From contig JBDHJR010000013.1 in the NCBI GenBank assembly GCA_039586815.1, positions 1 through 64,000 on the forward strand: a DNA stretch of 64,000 bases, written 5' to 3'. How positions within the stretch are numbered: the first letter of the stretch is position 1; the number at the start of each line of letters is the position of its first letter. The notes under the pieces were generated by a model. It saw only the letters and a list, made by a program, of their open reading frames with translations. It had not been told where the DNA came from and ran no database searches. This DNA is from WVYX01 sp039586815 (lineage in GTDB: Bacteria; Gemmatimonadota; Gemmatimonadetes; Gemmatimonadales; GWC2-71-9). The translations under genes were made by a program, and so were the position numbers. Below are positions 1 to 8,873 of this stretch, one piece after another.

Positions 1-25
1 ATTCCACCACACGCAAGCGAGGCCT

Positions 26-1120
26 ATGCGGTTCACAACGGCAGTATTGTGCGCACTGCTGCTCGCAGCCCCGAGCGGGGCGGCGGCACAGCAGACCCTC
101 ACCCTGGCCAACGGTGATCAGCTCTCGGGCACGTTGACGAGCATCGCCGACGGCCACTGGGTGTTCGAGTACGCGGGGATGGATCTCTCGATCGCGGCAG
201 CCGACGTTGCATCGTTCACGGCTCCTGACCCGGTGGGCTTCCGGCTGGCCGACGGTACTCTGCTGGCCGCGACTGTGGCTACCGTGGCGGGCGGGCTGCG
301 TCTGCAGGCAGCCGACGGAACTACTCGGACGGTTGCGGTCGCCGACCTCGCCGCGGCGGGAAATCCCTCCGACCTCGAGGCTCTGCGCCCCGTCCACGTC
401 AAGCTGCTGAGCCCCTTCTTCAAGTTCTGGCGGGTGACCGCCAGTTTGGGCCTCAGCTTCAAGGGCGGGAACACCAACACCCGTTCGGGAACGGCCTACC
501 TGGACATGGAGCGCGCCACGGAGTTGGACCGACTGACGCTGACGGCCCAGCTCAGCCAGGAGCACAACAGAGTCGACACCGACGGCGACAGCGAGCCCGA
601 CTCCCTCGTACAGACCTCGGGTAGGTACCTCGCGGGCCTGCGCTATGACATCTTCCCGCACCCCAAGCTATTCGTCTTCGGCTCGACGCGACAATCACGC
701 GACCGCTTCAAGGAGATCGACCTACGCTCGTTCTACACGGCCGGTGTGGGGTACCAGTTCTTCCAGCGGGACAATCTCGACCTGCGCAGCTCTCTGGGTG
801 CCGGCATCCGGTACGAGAAGTTTTATCTGCAGCAGGGTACGGTGGACAGCTCCAGAACCGTCCCGACCGGCTCGCTTGACGCTGGGCTGCGGGTCGCCCT
901 GGGGCTGTTCGACTACGATCTGCGCACGGTCTACTCGCCGGCTCTCGACGACATTGAGGATTTCCAGGTAATGACTCTCACAGGTCTCACGGCGACGCTC
1001 GTCGCAGGGCTGGGATTCCGTGTTCAGCTGTTGTGGGAGTACGACAACACGCCCACAGCCGGTTCGGAGAAGAACGACACCGAGTTCACGACGGCGCTTA
1101 CTTACTCGCTGGGTCGTTAG
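26..1120 (+). CDS. DUF481 outer-membrane beta-barrel protein
   Basis: 364 residues with a clear signal peptide (hydrophobic core, cleavage near AAAQQ at residues 20-22), so it is exported. Residues 24-110 hold two similar short repeats, each with an A-N/D-G-D/T-x-L core, that look like small SH3-like or barrel-sandwich modules. From about 135 to the end the alternating hydrophobic/aromatic pattern, including GGNTNTRSG near 150, matches DUF481, the family of the E. coli salt-induced outer-membrane protein YdiY. The function of this family is not known. The start follows a GAGG seven bases upstream. The gene ends 25 bases before the VKOR-DsbA fusion and may be co-transcribed with it. Family call fairly sure; role unknown. 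Confidence 0.75.
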   Translation: MRFTTAVLCALLLAAPSGAAAQQTLTLANGDQLSGTLTSIADGHWVFEYAGMDLSIAAADVASFTAPDPVGFRLADGTLLAATVATVAGGLRLQAADGTTRTVAVADLAAAGNPSDLEALRPVHVKLLSPFFKFWRVTASLGLSFKGGNTNTRSGTAYLDMERATELDRLTLTAQLSQEHNRVDTDGDSEPDSLVQTSGRYLAGLRYDIFPHPKLFVFGSTRQSRDRFKEIDLRSFYTAGVGYQFFQRDNLDLRSSLGAGIRYEKFYLQQGTVDSSRTVPTGSLDAGLRVALGLFDYDLRTVYSPALDDIEDFQVMTLTGLTATLVAGLGFRVQLLWEYDNTPTAGSEKNDTEFTTALTYSLGR

Positions 1121-1145
1121 ATTATGTGAGCCACGGGAGGGGATG

Positions 1146-2387
1146 ATGCAGGGATCACTCACGTTGAACGGAACCACCTGGCCGCGCCTGCTGAGCTTCG
1201 TCTTTGGGCTGGGGATGGTTGTCTCTTCGCTGTTCACCATCGAACATTTCTTCGCCGCCAACTATCCGGCCACCATCTGGGCCGGGTCCTTCTGCGACAT
1301 CAGCGCCTTCTTCAACTGCGACAGCTCTGCCTTCGCCGCCATATCGGCGATCGGCGGCGTGCCCATAGGCTATTTGGGGGTCGTCACCGGCGCCCTGGTC
1401 TGTCTCGGGGCAGTGTTCCCGTCAGAACAGTTCGAGCGCAGCAACAAGACGATCTCTTTGCTGAACGTGATTGGGGTAGTCGTGCTGCTCGTCTACTCGG
1501 TCGCGGTGATGGGGAGCCTCTGCCTGCTGTGTGCCGGCTACTACGCCTTCTCGATCGCGAGCTTGGTGCTGTTCTGGCGCTACGGGATCGACCGCGACGA
1601 GCCGTTGTTCGTGCTGCGGTGGGTGAGACCATCGGCCAAGCACCTGGCTGCGTTCGCGATAGTGACCCTGGTTGGTGCCGCAGGGATGGCGCTGTACCAC
1701 CAGGCCAAGCGCGATGCCCAGTCGGGCGGCGTGGCGGCGCGCATCGTGGAGCAGTACTTCGGCCTCCCCGAGGTGGCGCAGCCCAGCACACTCTCTCCCT
1801 ACTGGACGGTGCGCTCCACGGAGCGGTTCGAGGACGCGCCCATCCGGGTCGTCGAGTACGGCGACCTGCTCTGTTCCGACTGTCTGGTGCTGCACGAGCA
1901 GATGGTGCGGCTCAAGGAGGAGTTCGCCGGCAAGCTCAACGTAGCGTTCCAGTTTTTCCCGCTCGACGCGCAGTGCAACGGCGTGGTGGACAAGGACCTG
2001 CATCCGGGAGCGTGCGACATCTCGTACATGGTCGCATACGATCCAGACAAGTTTCTCCAGATGCACGACGAGGTCTGGGCCAACTTCCGGGCGGCCAAGA
2101 CGCCCGAGTGGCGCGAGGAGTTCGCGCAGCGCTATGGAGTGGAAGCGGCACTCTCCGACTCTGCGACGCAGGCCCTGGTGCACCAGATCATGAACACCGG
2201 TGCCGAGTACGAGCAGACCTCCGAGCGGTTCGCCCACGGCATTCGGTCCACTCCCACGATGCTGATCAACAACCGCATGATCATCGGGACGTATCCCTAC
2301 GAGCAGCTACGCGCAATCTTCCAGGCGATCGTGGACGAGGCCGAGCGGGGCGAGAAGCGCTTTATCGAGAACTGGATCGAGCCGTAG
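1146..2387 (+). CDS. VKOR-DsbA (thioredoxin) fusion, disulfide-bond formation
   Basis: 413 residues. Residues 12-150 form the four- to five-helix vitamin K epoxide reductase domain, with the loop cysteine pair C50/C58 and the quinone-side CLLC (C126, C129). Residues about 215-400 are a DsbA-like thioredoxin domain with the CSDC active site (C243, C246) and a cis-Pro loop (STPTM). Bacterial VKOR homologues reoxidise DsbA with quinone; here donor and acceptor are one chain, so the protein should make disulfides in the periplasm. I chose ATG 1146 because GGGAGG lies five bases upstream; ATG 1143 is too close to it. The open frame back to 1020 reads out of the previous gene in another frame and is not coding. 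The last 26 bases overlap the convergent ClC gene. Confidence 0.9.
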   Translation: MQGSLTLNGTTWPRLLSFVFGLGMVVSSLFTIEHFFAANYPATIWAGSFCDISAFFNCDSSAFAAISAIGGVPIGYLGVVTGALVCLGAVFPSEQFERSNKTISLLNVIGVVVLLVYSVAVMGSLCLLCAGYYAFSIASLVLFWRYGIDRDEPLFVLRWVRPSAKHLAAFAIVTLVGAAGMALYHQAKRDAQSGGVAARIVEQYFGLPEVAQPSTLSPYWTVRSTERFEDAPIRVVEYGDLLCSDCLVLHEQMVRLKEEFAGKLNVAFQFFPLDAQCNGVVDKDLHPGACDISYMVAYDPDKFLQMHDEVWANFRAAKTPEWREEFAQRYGVEAALSDSATQALVHQIMNTGAEYEQTSERFAHGIRSTPTMLINNRMIIGTYPYEQLRAIFQAIVDEAERGEKRFIENWIEP

Positions 2388-4434
2388 CAGCTACGCCAGG
2401 GATACCGCGGCGCAGGTGGGGGAGGTCGGAGTCCCGTCCCAGCACCAGCATCACCTCGCCGGGTGCGAAGACGTGGTCCGCCGTGGGCGATGCATCGAGC
2501 TGCTCCTCGCCGTCATCGGACGTACGCTTGATCATCAGCACGCTGACGCGATAGTCCTGCCGGATGTTGAGTTCGCCGATGGTGCGTCCGATGAAGCGCC
2601 GGGGGACGTCGATCTCCGCGACGACCGTATCGCTGGCCGCAGGCATGAGTCCCTGCTTGCCCTCAGGCGTGAGCGCGGAAGCCATGCTCCCGGCCATGTC
2701 GCGCTTGAACACCTCGGTGTTGTAGCGCTCGATCACGTCCCCCGGCCAGATGACGCCCACCAGCCGCCCGCTCTCCAGTACCGGCACCTCGCCGCGGTAG
2801 AGCTCGAGGTGGCGCATCACGTCGGCCAGCGAGTCGTCGGGCCGGACCTTGGGGAAGTCGCCCGCCGCCATCACGTCCTGGGCGATGATCAATGCTGCGA
2901 GCGCGGCCGGGTCCTGCATGACCGGCCGAATCTGGTCGGCCGTGATCAAGCCTTCCAGTGCGCGGTCCTCGTCGGTGACGAACACGGTTGATCCGGGGTG
3001 GTCGATGAACTTGCCGATCAAAGCCGACAGCCCCTCCTCGGGGCCGACCGTCACCACGTCGGCGCGCATCAGCTCGCGCACGTGCACGTGCTGCAGCACG
3101 TTGACCGCGCGGCCCCGCTGCACGTCCACCCCGCGGCGCAGCAGCTTGAGCGTGTAGATGGACGCGCGTTGCAGGCGGGTGGCCAGCAGCGTGGCGATGA
3201 TACAGCTGATCATGAGCGGCAGAATGATCGTGTACGAGCCGGTGAGCTCGAAGATGATGAGGATCGCCGTGATCGGTGCATGCGTTCCCGCCGCCACCAC
3301 GGCCCCCATCCCGACCAACGCATAGGCCCCCGACGCCGCGGTGCTCGCGGGCCACAGGGTGTGCACGACCGTGCCGGCGGCGCCACCCAGCATGGCGCCG
3401 ATGAACAGGGACGGCGCGAAGATGCCTCCCGACCCTCCCGAGCCGATCGTAATCGAGACGGCGACGATCTTCACGACCACCAGCAGCAGCATGAACTGCC
3501 ACACGATGTTGCCGTTCAGCGCTTCGTTGATTGCCTCGTAGCCGACGCCGAAGATGTGGGGCGCCCAGATCCCGATTACGCCGATGAGCACGCCGCCGAG
3601 CATTGCCTTGAGTGCGGGATGGAGGCGTAGCCGGTCGAACAGGTCCTCGGTTCCGTACAGCGTGCGGATGAACGCGAGCGCCACGAGTCCCGCCAGGATC
3701 CCCAGGCCGGCATAGGCGAACAACTCGCCCGCGTGCACCAGATGGTAGGCCGGGACTTGAAACGCCGGGAAGTCGCCGAGAAAGTGCTGGCTCACCACCG
3801 TGCCAGCCACCGACGAGATCACGATGGGAGAGAACTGGCTCACGCCGAAGTCGCCGAGGATCACCTCCACGGCGAAGAGGGCGCCGGCCACCGGGGCATT
3901 GAACGTGGCTGCGATGCCGGCGGCGGCCCCGCACCCCACGAGAGTGCGGAGGCGGCGTTGATCCACCCTGAGCCACTGCCCGATGGTAGATCCGAGCGCC
4001 GACCCGATCTGCACGATGGGTCCCTCTCGGCCTACCGACCCGCCCGATCCGATCGATATGCCCGAGGCGAACATCTTGGCGATGACCACCCGTGGGCGAA
4101 TGCGTCCACCCCTGAGCGCCACCGCCTCCATCACCTCGGGCACGCCGTGGCCCTTGGCCTCGCGGGCGAAGCGATACACGATCAAGCCCACCAGCGCCCC
4201 GCCGACAGCCGGCGCGGCGATCTTCCACCAGAACGGGAGGGAGTACAGGTAGTCCAGGGTGTATTGGCCCTGGTGCCAGAACACCTGGTTCAGCCCCCGG
4301 ATGAGGAGCCGGAAGCCGACAGCGCACAAGCCGCCCACGAGGCCGATCACGACCGCCACCAGCACCATGTAGATCTGTTCGGTCTGGCGCAGGCCGTCGT
4401 GGAGGCTTCGCAGGCGCGTAGAAAGGCGTGTCAC
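2362..4434 (-). CDS. ClC-family chloride channel/transporter with CBS pair and RCK-C domain
   Basis: 690 residues. The ClC membrane core spans about 22-450 and carries GREGP (gating glutamate E137), GGIFAP and a tyrosine in the SYTIILP segment that matches the central chloride-coordinating Tyr. Two CBS domains follow (about 465-605), then a TrkA-C/RCK-C-like domain (about 610-685), so gating by nucleotide or another ligand is likely. The internal proton-pathway glutamate of E. coli ClC (E203) aligns with V191 in ALFAVEVIL, the state seen in channel-type ClCs; GHGVP replaces the GSGIP chloride loop. It starts with GTG. It overlaps the upstream convergent VKOR gene by 26 bases at the tails. Family certain; channel versus exchanger is inference. 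Confidence 0.9.
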   Translation of the reverse strand: MTRLSTRLRSLHDGLRQTEQIYMVLVAVVIGLVGGLCAVGFRLLIRGLNQVFWHQGQYTLDYLYSLPFWWKIAAPAVGGALVGLIVYRFAREAKGHGVPEVMEAVALRGGRIRPRVVIAKMFASGISIGSGGSVGREGPIVQIGSALGSTIGQWLRVDQRRLRTLVGCGAAAGIAATFNAPVAGALFAVEVILGDFGVSQFSPIVISSVAGTVVSQHFLGDFPAFQVPAYHLVHAGELFAYAGLGILAGLVALAFIRTLYGTEDLFDRLRLHPALKAMLGGVLIGVIGIWAPHIFGVGYEAINEALNGNIVWQFMLLLVVVKIVAVSITIGSGGSGGIFAPSLFIGAMLGGAAGTVVHTLWPASTAASGAYALVGMGAVVAAGTHAPITAILIIFELTGSYTIILPLMISCIIATLLATRLQRASIYTLKLLRRGVDVQRGRAVNVLQHVHVRELMRADVVTVGPEEGLSALIGKFIDHPGSTVFVTDEDRALEGLITADQIRPVMQDPAALAALIIAQDVMAAGDFPKVRPDDSLADVMRHLELYRGEVPVLESGRLVGVIWPGDVIERYNTEVFKRDMAGSMASALTPEGKQGLMPAASDTVVAEIDVPRRFIGRTIGELNIRQDYRVSVLMIKRTSDDGEEQLDASPTADHVFAPGEVMLVLGRDSDLPHLRRGIPGVAATARSSSR

Positions 4435-4557
4435 CTGCGCTGCAATCTACACGCCTACGGCAGCGGCAACAGCGCGGCGCAGGGCCGCCTTGTGGCGACC
4501 ACTCCCTCCCCTGCATCTTCACGCGTGGCCAAAACACGTACCGGGAAGGGGACGACG

Positions 4558-5562
4558 ATGGAAAAGTTCATTGAGGGGATGCCCAAAGCCGAGCTCCACC
4601 TGCACATCGAGGGCACGCTCGAGCCGGAGCTGATGTTCGAGATTGGGGAGCGGAACGGCGTGTCCATCCCCTTCGCATCGGTGGAGGAGGTCCGCAAGGC
4701 CTACGAGTTCACGGACCTACAGTCGTTCCTGGACATCTACTACGCGGGCGCCAACGTCCTGCTGAAGGAGCAGGACTTCTACGACATGACGTGGGCGTAC
4801 CTCGAGCGGGTACACAACCAGAACGTGCGGCACGTGGAGATCTTCTTCGATCCCCAGACGCATACCGACCGCGGCGTGGCCTTCGAGACCGTGATCACGG
4901 GAATCCACAGGGCGCTCGAGGATGCGGATCACCGGTTCGGCATCTCCAGCAGGATCATCATGTGCTTCCTGCGGCACCTGAGTGGCGAGGCCGCGCTCGA
5001 GACCCTGGAGCAGTCCCTGCCGTTCAAGCAGTGGATCATCGGGGTGGGACTCGACTCCTCCGAGGTGGGCCATCCGCCGCAGAAGTTCGTCGCGGCGTTC
5101 GATCGGGCGCGGGAAGAGGGTTTTCTCACCGTGGCGCACGCCGGCGAGGAGGGGCCGCCCGAGTACATCTGGGAGGCGCTGGACCTGCTGCACGCGAAAC
5201 GCATAGACCACGGGGTGCGCTGCGTCGAGGACGACAAGCTGGTGAAGCGGCTGCGCAAAGAGCAGATCCCGCTCACGGTGTGTCCGCTCTCCAACGTGAA
5301 GCTGTGCGTGTACGACCGTATGGAGGACCACAGCCTCAAGCGGCTGTTAGATGCCGGGCTCTGCGCTACTGTGAACTCGGATGACCCCGCCTACTTCGGC
5401 GGGTACATGAACGAGAACTTCCTCGCGGCACAGCGGGGGCTCGATCTCAGCCGCGACCAGGTGGTCGAGTTGGGGCGCAACGCGTTCGAGGCGACCTTCC
5501 TCGATCGGGCTGCTAAGGACGCGTTGTTGAAGGAGTTGGATGACTACGTGGCAGCGGGTTAG
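4558..5562 (+). CDS. Adenine deaminase (Aah1-type, adenosine deaminase family)
   Basis: 334-residue amidohydrolase of the adenosine/AMP deaminase family. Zinc ligands are visible as HLHIEG (H14, H16), the HAGEEG catalytic glutamate motif, RIDHGVR and the NSDDPAYFGG Asp pair near 285. The GTLEPEL motif after the zinc histidines and the CPLSNVKL segment are typical of the adenine aminohydrolase branch rather than classical adenosine deaminase, so the likely reaction is adenine to hypoxanthine plus ammonia in purine salvage. ATG 4558 follows GGGAAGGGGAC. The frame is open back to 3733 but that part is antisense to the ClC gene. The gene stands alone; the convergent dehydratase starts six bases after the stop. 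The substrate would need an enzyme assay. Confidence 0.88.
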   Translation: MEKFIEGMPKAELHLHIEGTLEPELMFEIGERNGVSIPFASVEEVRKAYEFTDLQSFLDIYYAGANVLLKEQDFYDMTWAYLERVHNQNVRHVEIFFDPQTHTDRGVAFETVITGIHRALEDADHRFGISSRIIMCFLRHLSGEAALETLEQSLPFKQWIIGVGLDSSEVGHPPQKFVAAFDRAREEGFLTVAHAGEEGPPEYIWEALDLLHAKRIDHGVRCVEDDKLVKRLRKEQIPLTVCPLSNVKLCVYDRMEDHSLKRLLDAGLCATVNSDDPAYFGGYMNENFLAAQRGLDLSRDQVVELGRNAFEATFLDRAAKDALLKELDDYVAAG

Positions 5563-5567
5563 GCAGG

Positions 5568-6551
5568 CTAGATCTCTCGCGTCACCACGCGCCGCAACGT
5601 GACCTGATCCACGTTGCCGCCAGTGAGGATCACGGCCACGCGCTTGCCCGCGAGTTCCTCACGCAACCTGAGGAGTCCGGCGAGCCCGGCGGCTCCGGCC
5701 GGCTCGACCAGGTTGTGTGTGGTGCGTATGAGCAGGCGCATCGCCTCGGCGATCTCCGCATCGGTAACGGTCACGAAGCCGGCGAGCCCCTCGCACAGGG
5801 TTGGAAGGGTCATCTCGTACGACGAGCGAGTGGCGATGCCGTCGGCGAAGGTGTCGGCCTCCGGCACAGTCAACGGTTTGCCCGCCTTCCACGATCGGTA
5901 GATCGCCGCCGCTCCCTCAGCCTGCACCGCGAACACCTGCGTCTCCGGACGCAGCTCCCGCAGCACTGTAAGAGCCCCGACTGTCTGTGAGCCGCCGCCC
6001 ACGGCGATCACCATGGCGTCGGGCTCGGCACCCTGCTCCAGCAGTTCGAGCGTTATGGTGCCGGCGCCCGCGAGCACGAACGGGTTGTTGGTGGGGTGCA
6101 GCAGCGTTGGGCCGCCGTCGCGCACCGCAGCCTCGACTGCGGCAAGCGCCTCGTCGAAGTCCCGTCCCACCTCGACCAGCTCCGCTCCGTAGCCCCGCAT
6201 GGCCTCGTTTTTCTCGGGATTGTTGCCGTGCGGCACGTAGATCGTCACGGGCGCTCCCAATAACGATCCCGCCCATGCGATTCCCTGTCCGTGGTTTCCC
6301 CGAGTGGCGGCAGTGACGCCGCGGCTCCGCTCCTCAGCCGATAGCGCGGCGATGGCCGATAGGCCGTTGCGCGCCTTGAACGAGTTGGTGTGGTTGTGGT
6401 TCTCGTGCTTCACTAGCACGCGAATGTCGTGGCCCACGGCCTGATTGAGTGGGACATACTCGCGCACCGGGGTCGGTGTGATGTGCTTGGCAATTCGCTC
6501 GCGCGCCGCGCGCACATCGGCTAGCGAGATCGGCCAGGGGGTTCCCGTCAT
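5568..6551 (-). CDS. Threonine/serine dehydratase-like PLP enzyme (fold type II)
   Basis: 327 residues of the tryptophan-synthase-beta/threonine-dehydratase fold. The PLP lysine is K59 in SFKARN, the phosphate loop is VGGGSQTVG near 185-193, and TRGNHGQG is the substrate Asn loop. There is no C-terminal ACT-like regulatory domain, so it resembles catabolic threonine/serine ammonia-lyases or hydroxyectoine-pathway EutB proteins rather than biosynthetic IlvA. Its ATG overlaps the stop of the upstream aldo/keto reductase by four bases (ATGA), which points to translational coupling. SFKARN and VGGGSQ are variants of the commoner SFKxRGA and GGGGL, so the exact substrate is open. Confidence 0.8.
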   Translation of the reverse strand: MTGTPWPISLADVRAARERIAKHITPTPVREYVPLNQAVGHDIRVLVKHENHNHTNSFKARNGLSAIAALSAEERSRGVTAATRGNHGQGIAWAGSLLGAPVTIYVPHGNNPEKNEAMRGYGAELVEVGRDFDEALAAVEAAVRDGGPTLLHPTNNPFVLAGAGTITLELLEQGAEPDAMVIAVGGGSQTVGALTVLRELRPETQVFAVQAEGAAAIYRSWKAGKPLTVPEADTFADGIATRSSYEMTLPTLCEGLAGFVTVTDAEIAEAMRLLIRTTHNLVEPAGAAGLAGLLRLREELAGKRVAVILTGGNVDQVTLRRVVTREI

Positions 6552-7429
6552 GCCGTGGAAAACTGCGCCGCGCGGATCGCCGCCAGCTCGTCACCGGAGA
6601 GTCGCACGTCGGCCGCGGTGAGGGAGTCCAGGGCATGCTCCACGGTGCGGGCACCGGGAATGGGAATCACGCTGTCGGCCTGCGCCATCACCCAGGCGAG
6701 GACTACGGAGTGGCAAGATATGCCGTACCGCTTGGCGATGGGCTGCAGCACCGGGTGATCGGGCAGCTTCTTGTTGAGCCGGCCGCCGCCCACCGGGCTG
6801 TAAGCCAGGAATCCTATGCCGCGGTGCGCACAGTAGCGCGCCACCCCGGTCTCCAGCGCCTCCCGGAAGAATGGGCTGAGCCGGTTCTGCACCGTCTCGA
6901 CCTGCACGAGCTGCTCCGCCTCCTGGATCTCCTCCACGGACACGTTGGACAGCCCGATCCAGCGGATCTTCCCCTCCTGCTGTAGCTCGGCCAGCGCGCC
7001 CACGCTCTCGGCGAACGGCACCTTAGGGTCGGGTGCGTGCAGCTGGTACAGGTCGATCTGCTCCACGCCGAGGGCCTGGAGCGAGCGCTCGCACGCCTGC
7101 TTGAGCTTGGCTGGATCCGCGTCGCGCTCCCAGCGTCCTTGGGGCCGTGTCAGGCCGCCCTTGGTGGCGATTACCGTCTGCTCGCCCACTCCGCCGGTCC
7201 AGCTGGCGACTGCCTTGGCCACGAGTCGTTCGTTGTGGCCGATGTCGTCGTCGTCGAGGCAGTAGACGTTGGCGGTGTCGATCAGTGTGGTCCCGGCATC
7301 CAGCAATGCATGGATGACGCGGATGGCCTCGCGCTCATCCGCCGGCCTCCCCTGGATCGATAGAGGCATTCCTCCGAAGCCGATCTCGGAGACCTTGGGT
7401 GCGCTGGGCCCCAACGGGCGCTTCTGCAT
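6548..7429 (-). CDS. Aldo/keto reductase
   Basis: 293-residue NADPH-dependent aldo/keto reductase. The catalytic tetrad is visible: D51 (DTANVY), Y56, K90 (ATKGG) and H131 (YQLHAPD). The C-terminal segment PGARTVEHALDS is the usual cofactor phosphate-binding loop. It belongs to the group of short soluble AKRs acting on aldehydes or ketones; the substrate cannot be read from sequence. It is the first gene of a two-gene unit, its stop overlapping the dehydratase start (ATGA). Upstream, a strong hairpin separates it from the octaheme cytochrome gene, so it probably has its own promoter in the 87 bases between them. Confidence 0.88.
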   Translation of the reverse strand: MQKRPLGPSAPKVSEIGFGGMPLSIQGRPADEREAIRVIHALLDAGTTLIDTANVYCLDDDDIGHNERLVAKAVASWTGGVGEQTVIATKGGLTRPQGRWERDADPAKLKQACERSLQALGVEQIDLYQLHAPDPKVPFAESVGALAELQQEGKIRWIGLSNVSVEEIQEAEQLVQVETVQNRLSPFFREALETGVARYCAHRGIGFLAYSPVGGGRLNKKLPDHPVLQPIAKRYGISCHSVVLAWVMAQADSVIPIPGARTVEHALDSLTAADVRLSGDELAAIRAAQFSTA

Positions 7430-7446
7430 GGTCCACTCCCATAGAG

Positions 7447-7484
7447 CCCCGCTGCGTGGCGCCGAAACAGCGCACGCAGCGGGG
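7447..7484 (-). terminator. Hairpin downstream of the octaheme cytochrome gene
   Basis: Perfect 12-base inverted repeat CCCCGCTGCGTG / CACGCAGCGGGG (7447-7458 and 7473-7484) with a 14-base loop. It lies after the stop of the minus-strand octaheme gene and just before the aldo/keto reductase. There is no T-tract, so it may be an mRNA-stabilising hairpin instead of an intrinsic terminator. Confidence 0.6.
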
Positions 7485-7516
7485 TACCTGGATCTCCTGA
7501 GCTATGGGCGCCGGAC

Positions 7517-8749
7517 CTAGCGGTGCCGGCGCATGTCCTCCGCCATCTGCTTGATCGTCGCCAGGCTGCGTACCATCTCGCTCCACCCGTACCACAGTGC
7601 GTAGTCGGGATTGGAGTGGAACGTGCCCTGGAACGCACGCATGCGGTGTTCCAGATGCATGACGAACAGTTCCTGCTCTATGGGCGTCGGGGCGTCATGG
7701 AACGTCAGCAAGTCAGGGAAGGCATAGGCGTAGGCCTCCGGCTTCTCGAGCGTGCCGTCCTCGTACAGGCCGGCCACGATGCGGATCGCCTCGGCCAACA
7801 GGCGGTCCGATTCCCGGATCATGTCGTCGCCCTTTGCCAGCTCGGCCCTGGAGAAGTTCGCCGAGTGGCAGCGGCTGCACACCTCCAGCATCGCGTTCCG
7901 CTCCTTATCCCACGCCTCCTGCGTCAGGCGCGCCACGTCGGCTGCTTGGACTACCTCGAGCCGCCCGGTTGGCTGCCCCTCGGGGTCGAGCACGCCGAGC
8001 GCCTGGAGAATCGTGGCCTGGTCGGCGGCCCACTGCTCGTCCTCGGGCATGGGCAAGCGCACCGCCAGGAAGCCCCACGCCGTGCGCACCTCGTGATTGC
8101 CGGCCACCATGTGACAGGTCTGGCAAGTAGGTGCCGCTGCGTTCTCCGGCAGCACGTCGTTCTGCTTCAGCAGGAAGCGCACGCCGTGCTTGGATCCCGA
8201 GTACATCTCCCACTGCGGGTGATCGAAACCCATGTGACAGGTCTGGCATGCCTGCGGCTGTTGGGCCTCTCTCACCGAAAAGAGGTGCCGGGTATGGCAG
8301 GCATCGCACGACGCCACTCCGTAGCCCGCGCCCTGCTCCTTGAGCGCCGCGATCTCCTCCTCGCTCTTGAGACCGATCTTGTGGCATCCGCCGCAGCCCT
8401 TCATGCCCTCGGTGAGGGCCATCGGCAGGGCGTGCGTCGTGGGCATGGCATTCATCGCAGCCCACGCGGCAGCGTGCTTGCCGCGGGAGAATTCCTCAAC
8501 CCGATCGGAGTGGCAGGGGGCGCAAGTGTTAGGCGTGGGAAGCGACACCTCATCGTAGTCGTACTGTGTGGTGTGCTCCGTGCCGTGGCACACGCCGCAC
8601 GTAATCCCGTTCAGCCCGTGCCGGCTCATCTGCCAATCGGTCACGATCCTGGGGGTCACGCGTGTGTGACAGTCGAGGCAGTTGGCGTTTTGGGCCCAAG
8701 AAACGGACGGGAGCGCGAGCGCGAATGCCAGCGCAATCAGTATCCGCAT
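7517..8749 (-). CDS. Secreted octaheme cytochrome c, hydroxylamine oxidoreductase fold
   Basis: 410 residues from ATG 8749, chosen because GGGAGGTGG lies just upstream; a signal peptide ends near SWAQ (17-20). Eight CxxCH sites start at C24, C51, C76, C119, C148, C168, C209 and C291. The close spacing of sites 5 and 6, CHMGFDHPQ after site 6, SKHGV, and the C-terminal NPDYALWYGW segment are shared with the octaheme protein at 52157-53788 and mark the HAO/octaheme nitrite-reductase superfamily. HAO uses a crosslinked Tyr at its P460 heme; Y383 is the candidate here, but the crosslink cannot be seen. No membrane anchor and no electron-transfer partner gene lies beside it. Nitrite or hydroxylamine chemistry in the periplasm is inference. 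Confidence 0.85.
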   Translation of the reverse strand: MRILIALAFALALPSVSWAQNANCLDCHTRVTPRIVTDWQMSRHGLNGITCGVCHGTEHTTQYDYDEVSLPTPNTCAPCHSDRVEEFSRGKHAAAWAAMNAMPTTHALPMALTEGMKGCGGCHKIGLKSEEEIAALKEQGAGYGVASCDACHTRHLFSVREAQQPQACQTCHMGFDHPQWEMYSGSKHGVRFLLKQNDVLPENAAAPTCQTCHMVAGNHEVRTAWGFLAVRLPMPEDEQWAADQATILQALGVLDPEGQPTGRLEVVQAADVARLTQEAWDKERNAMLEVCSRCHSANFSRAELAKGDDMIRESDRLLAEAIRIVAGLYEDGTLEKPEAYAYAFPDLLTFHDAPTPIEQELFVMHLEHRMRAFQGTFHSNPDYALWYGWSEMVRSLATIKQMAEDMRRHR

Positions 8750-8873
8750 TTCACCACCTCCCACCGTGATTCTGGACAATGTGCGCTCAATCGAGTGTTG
8801 TCAACGCGGCCTCTGGCACTGCGGGTGACGGGTGCGCAGATTGATCATCTCCCAAACTCCGAGAGAGGTCACT

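Noticed and set aside
3733..4557. N-terminal extension of the adenine deaminase
   Set aside because: It is antisense to the ClC channel, and the family starts at the MPKAELHLH segment.
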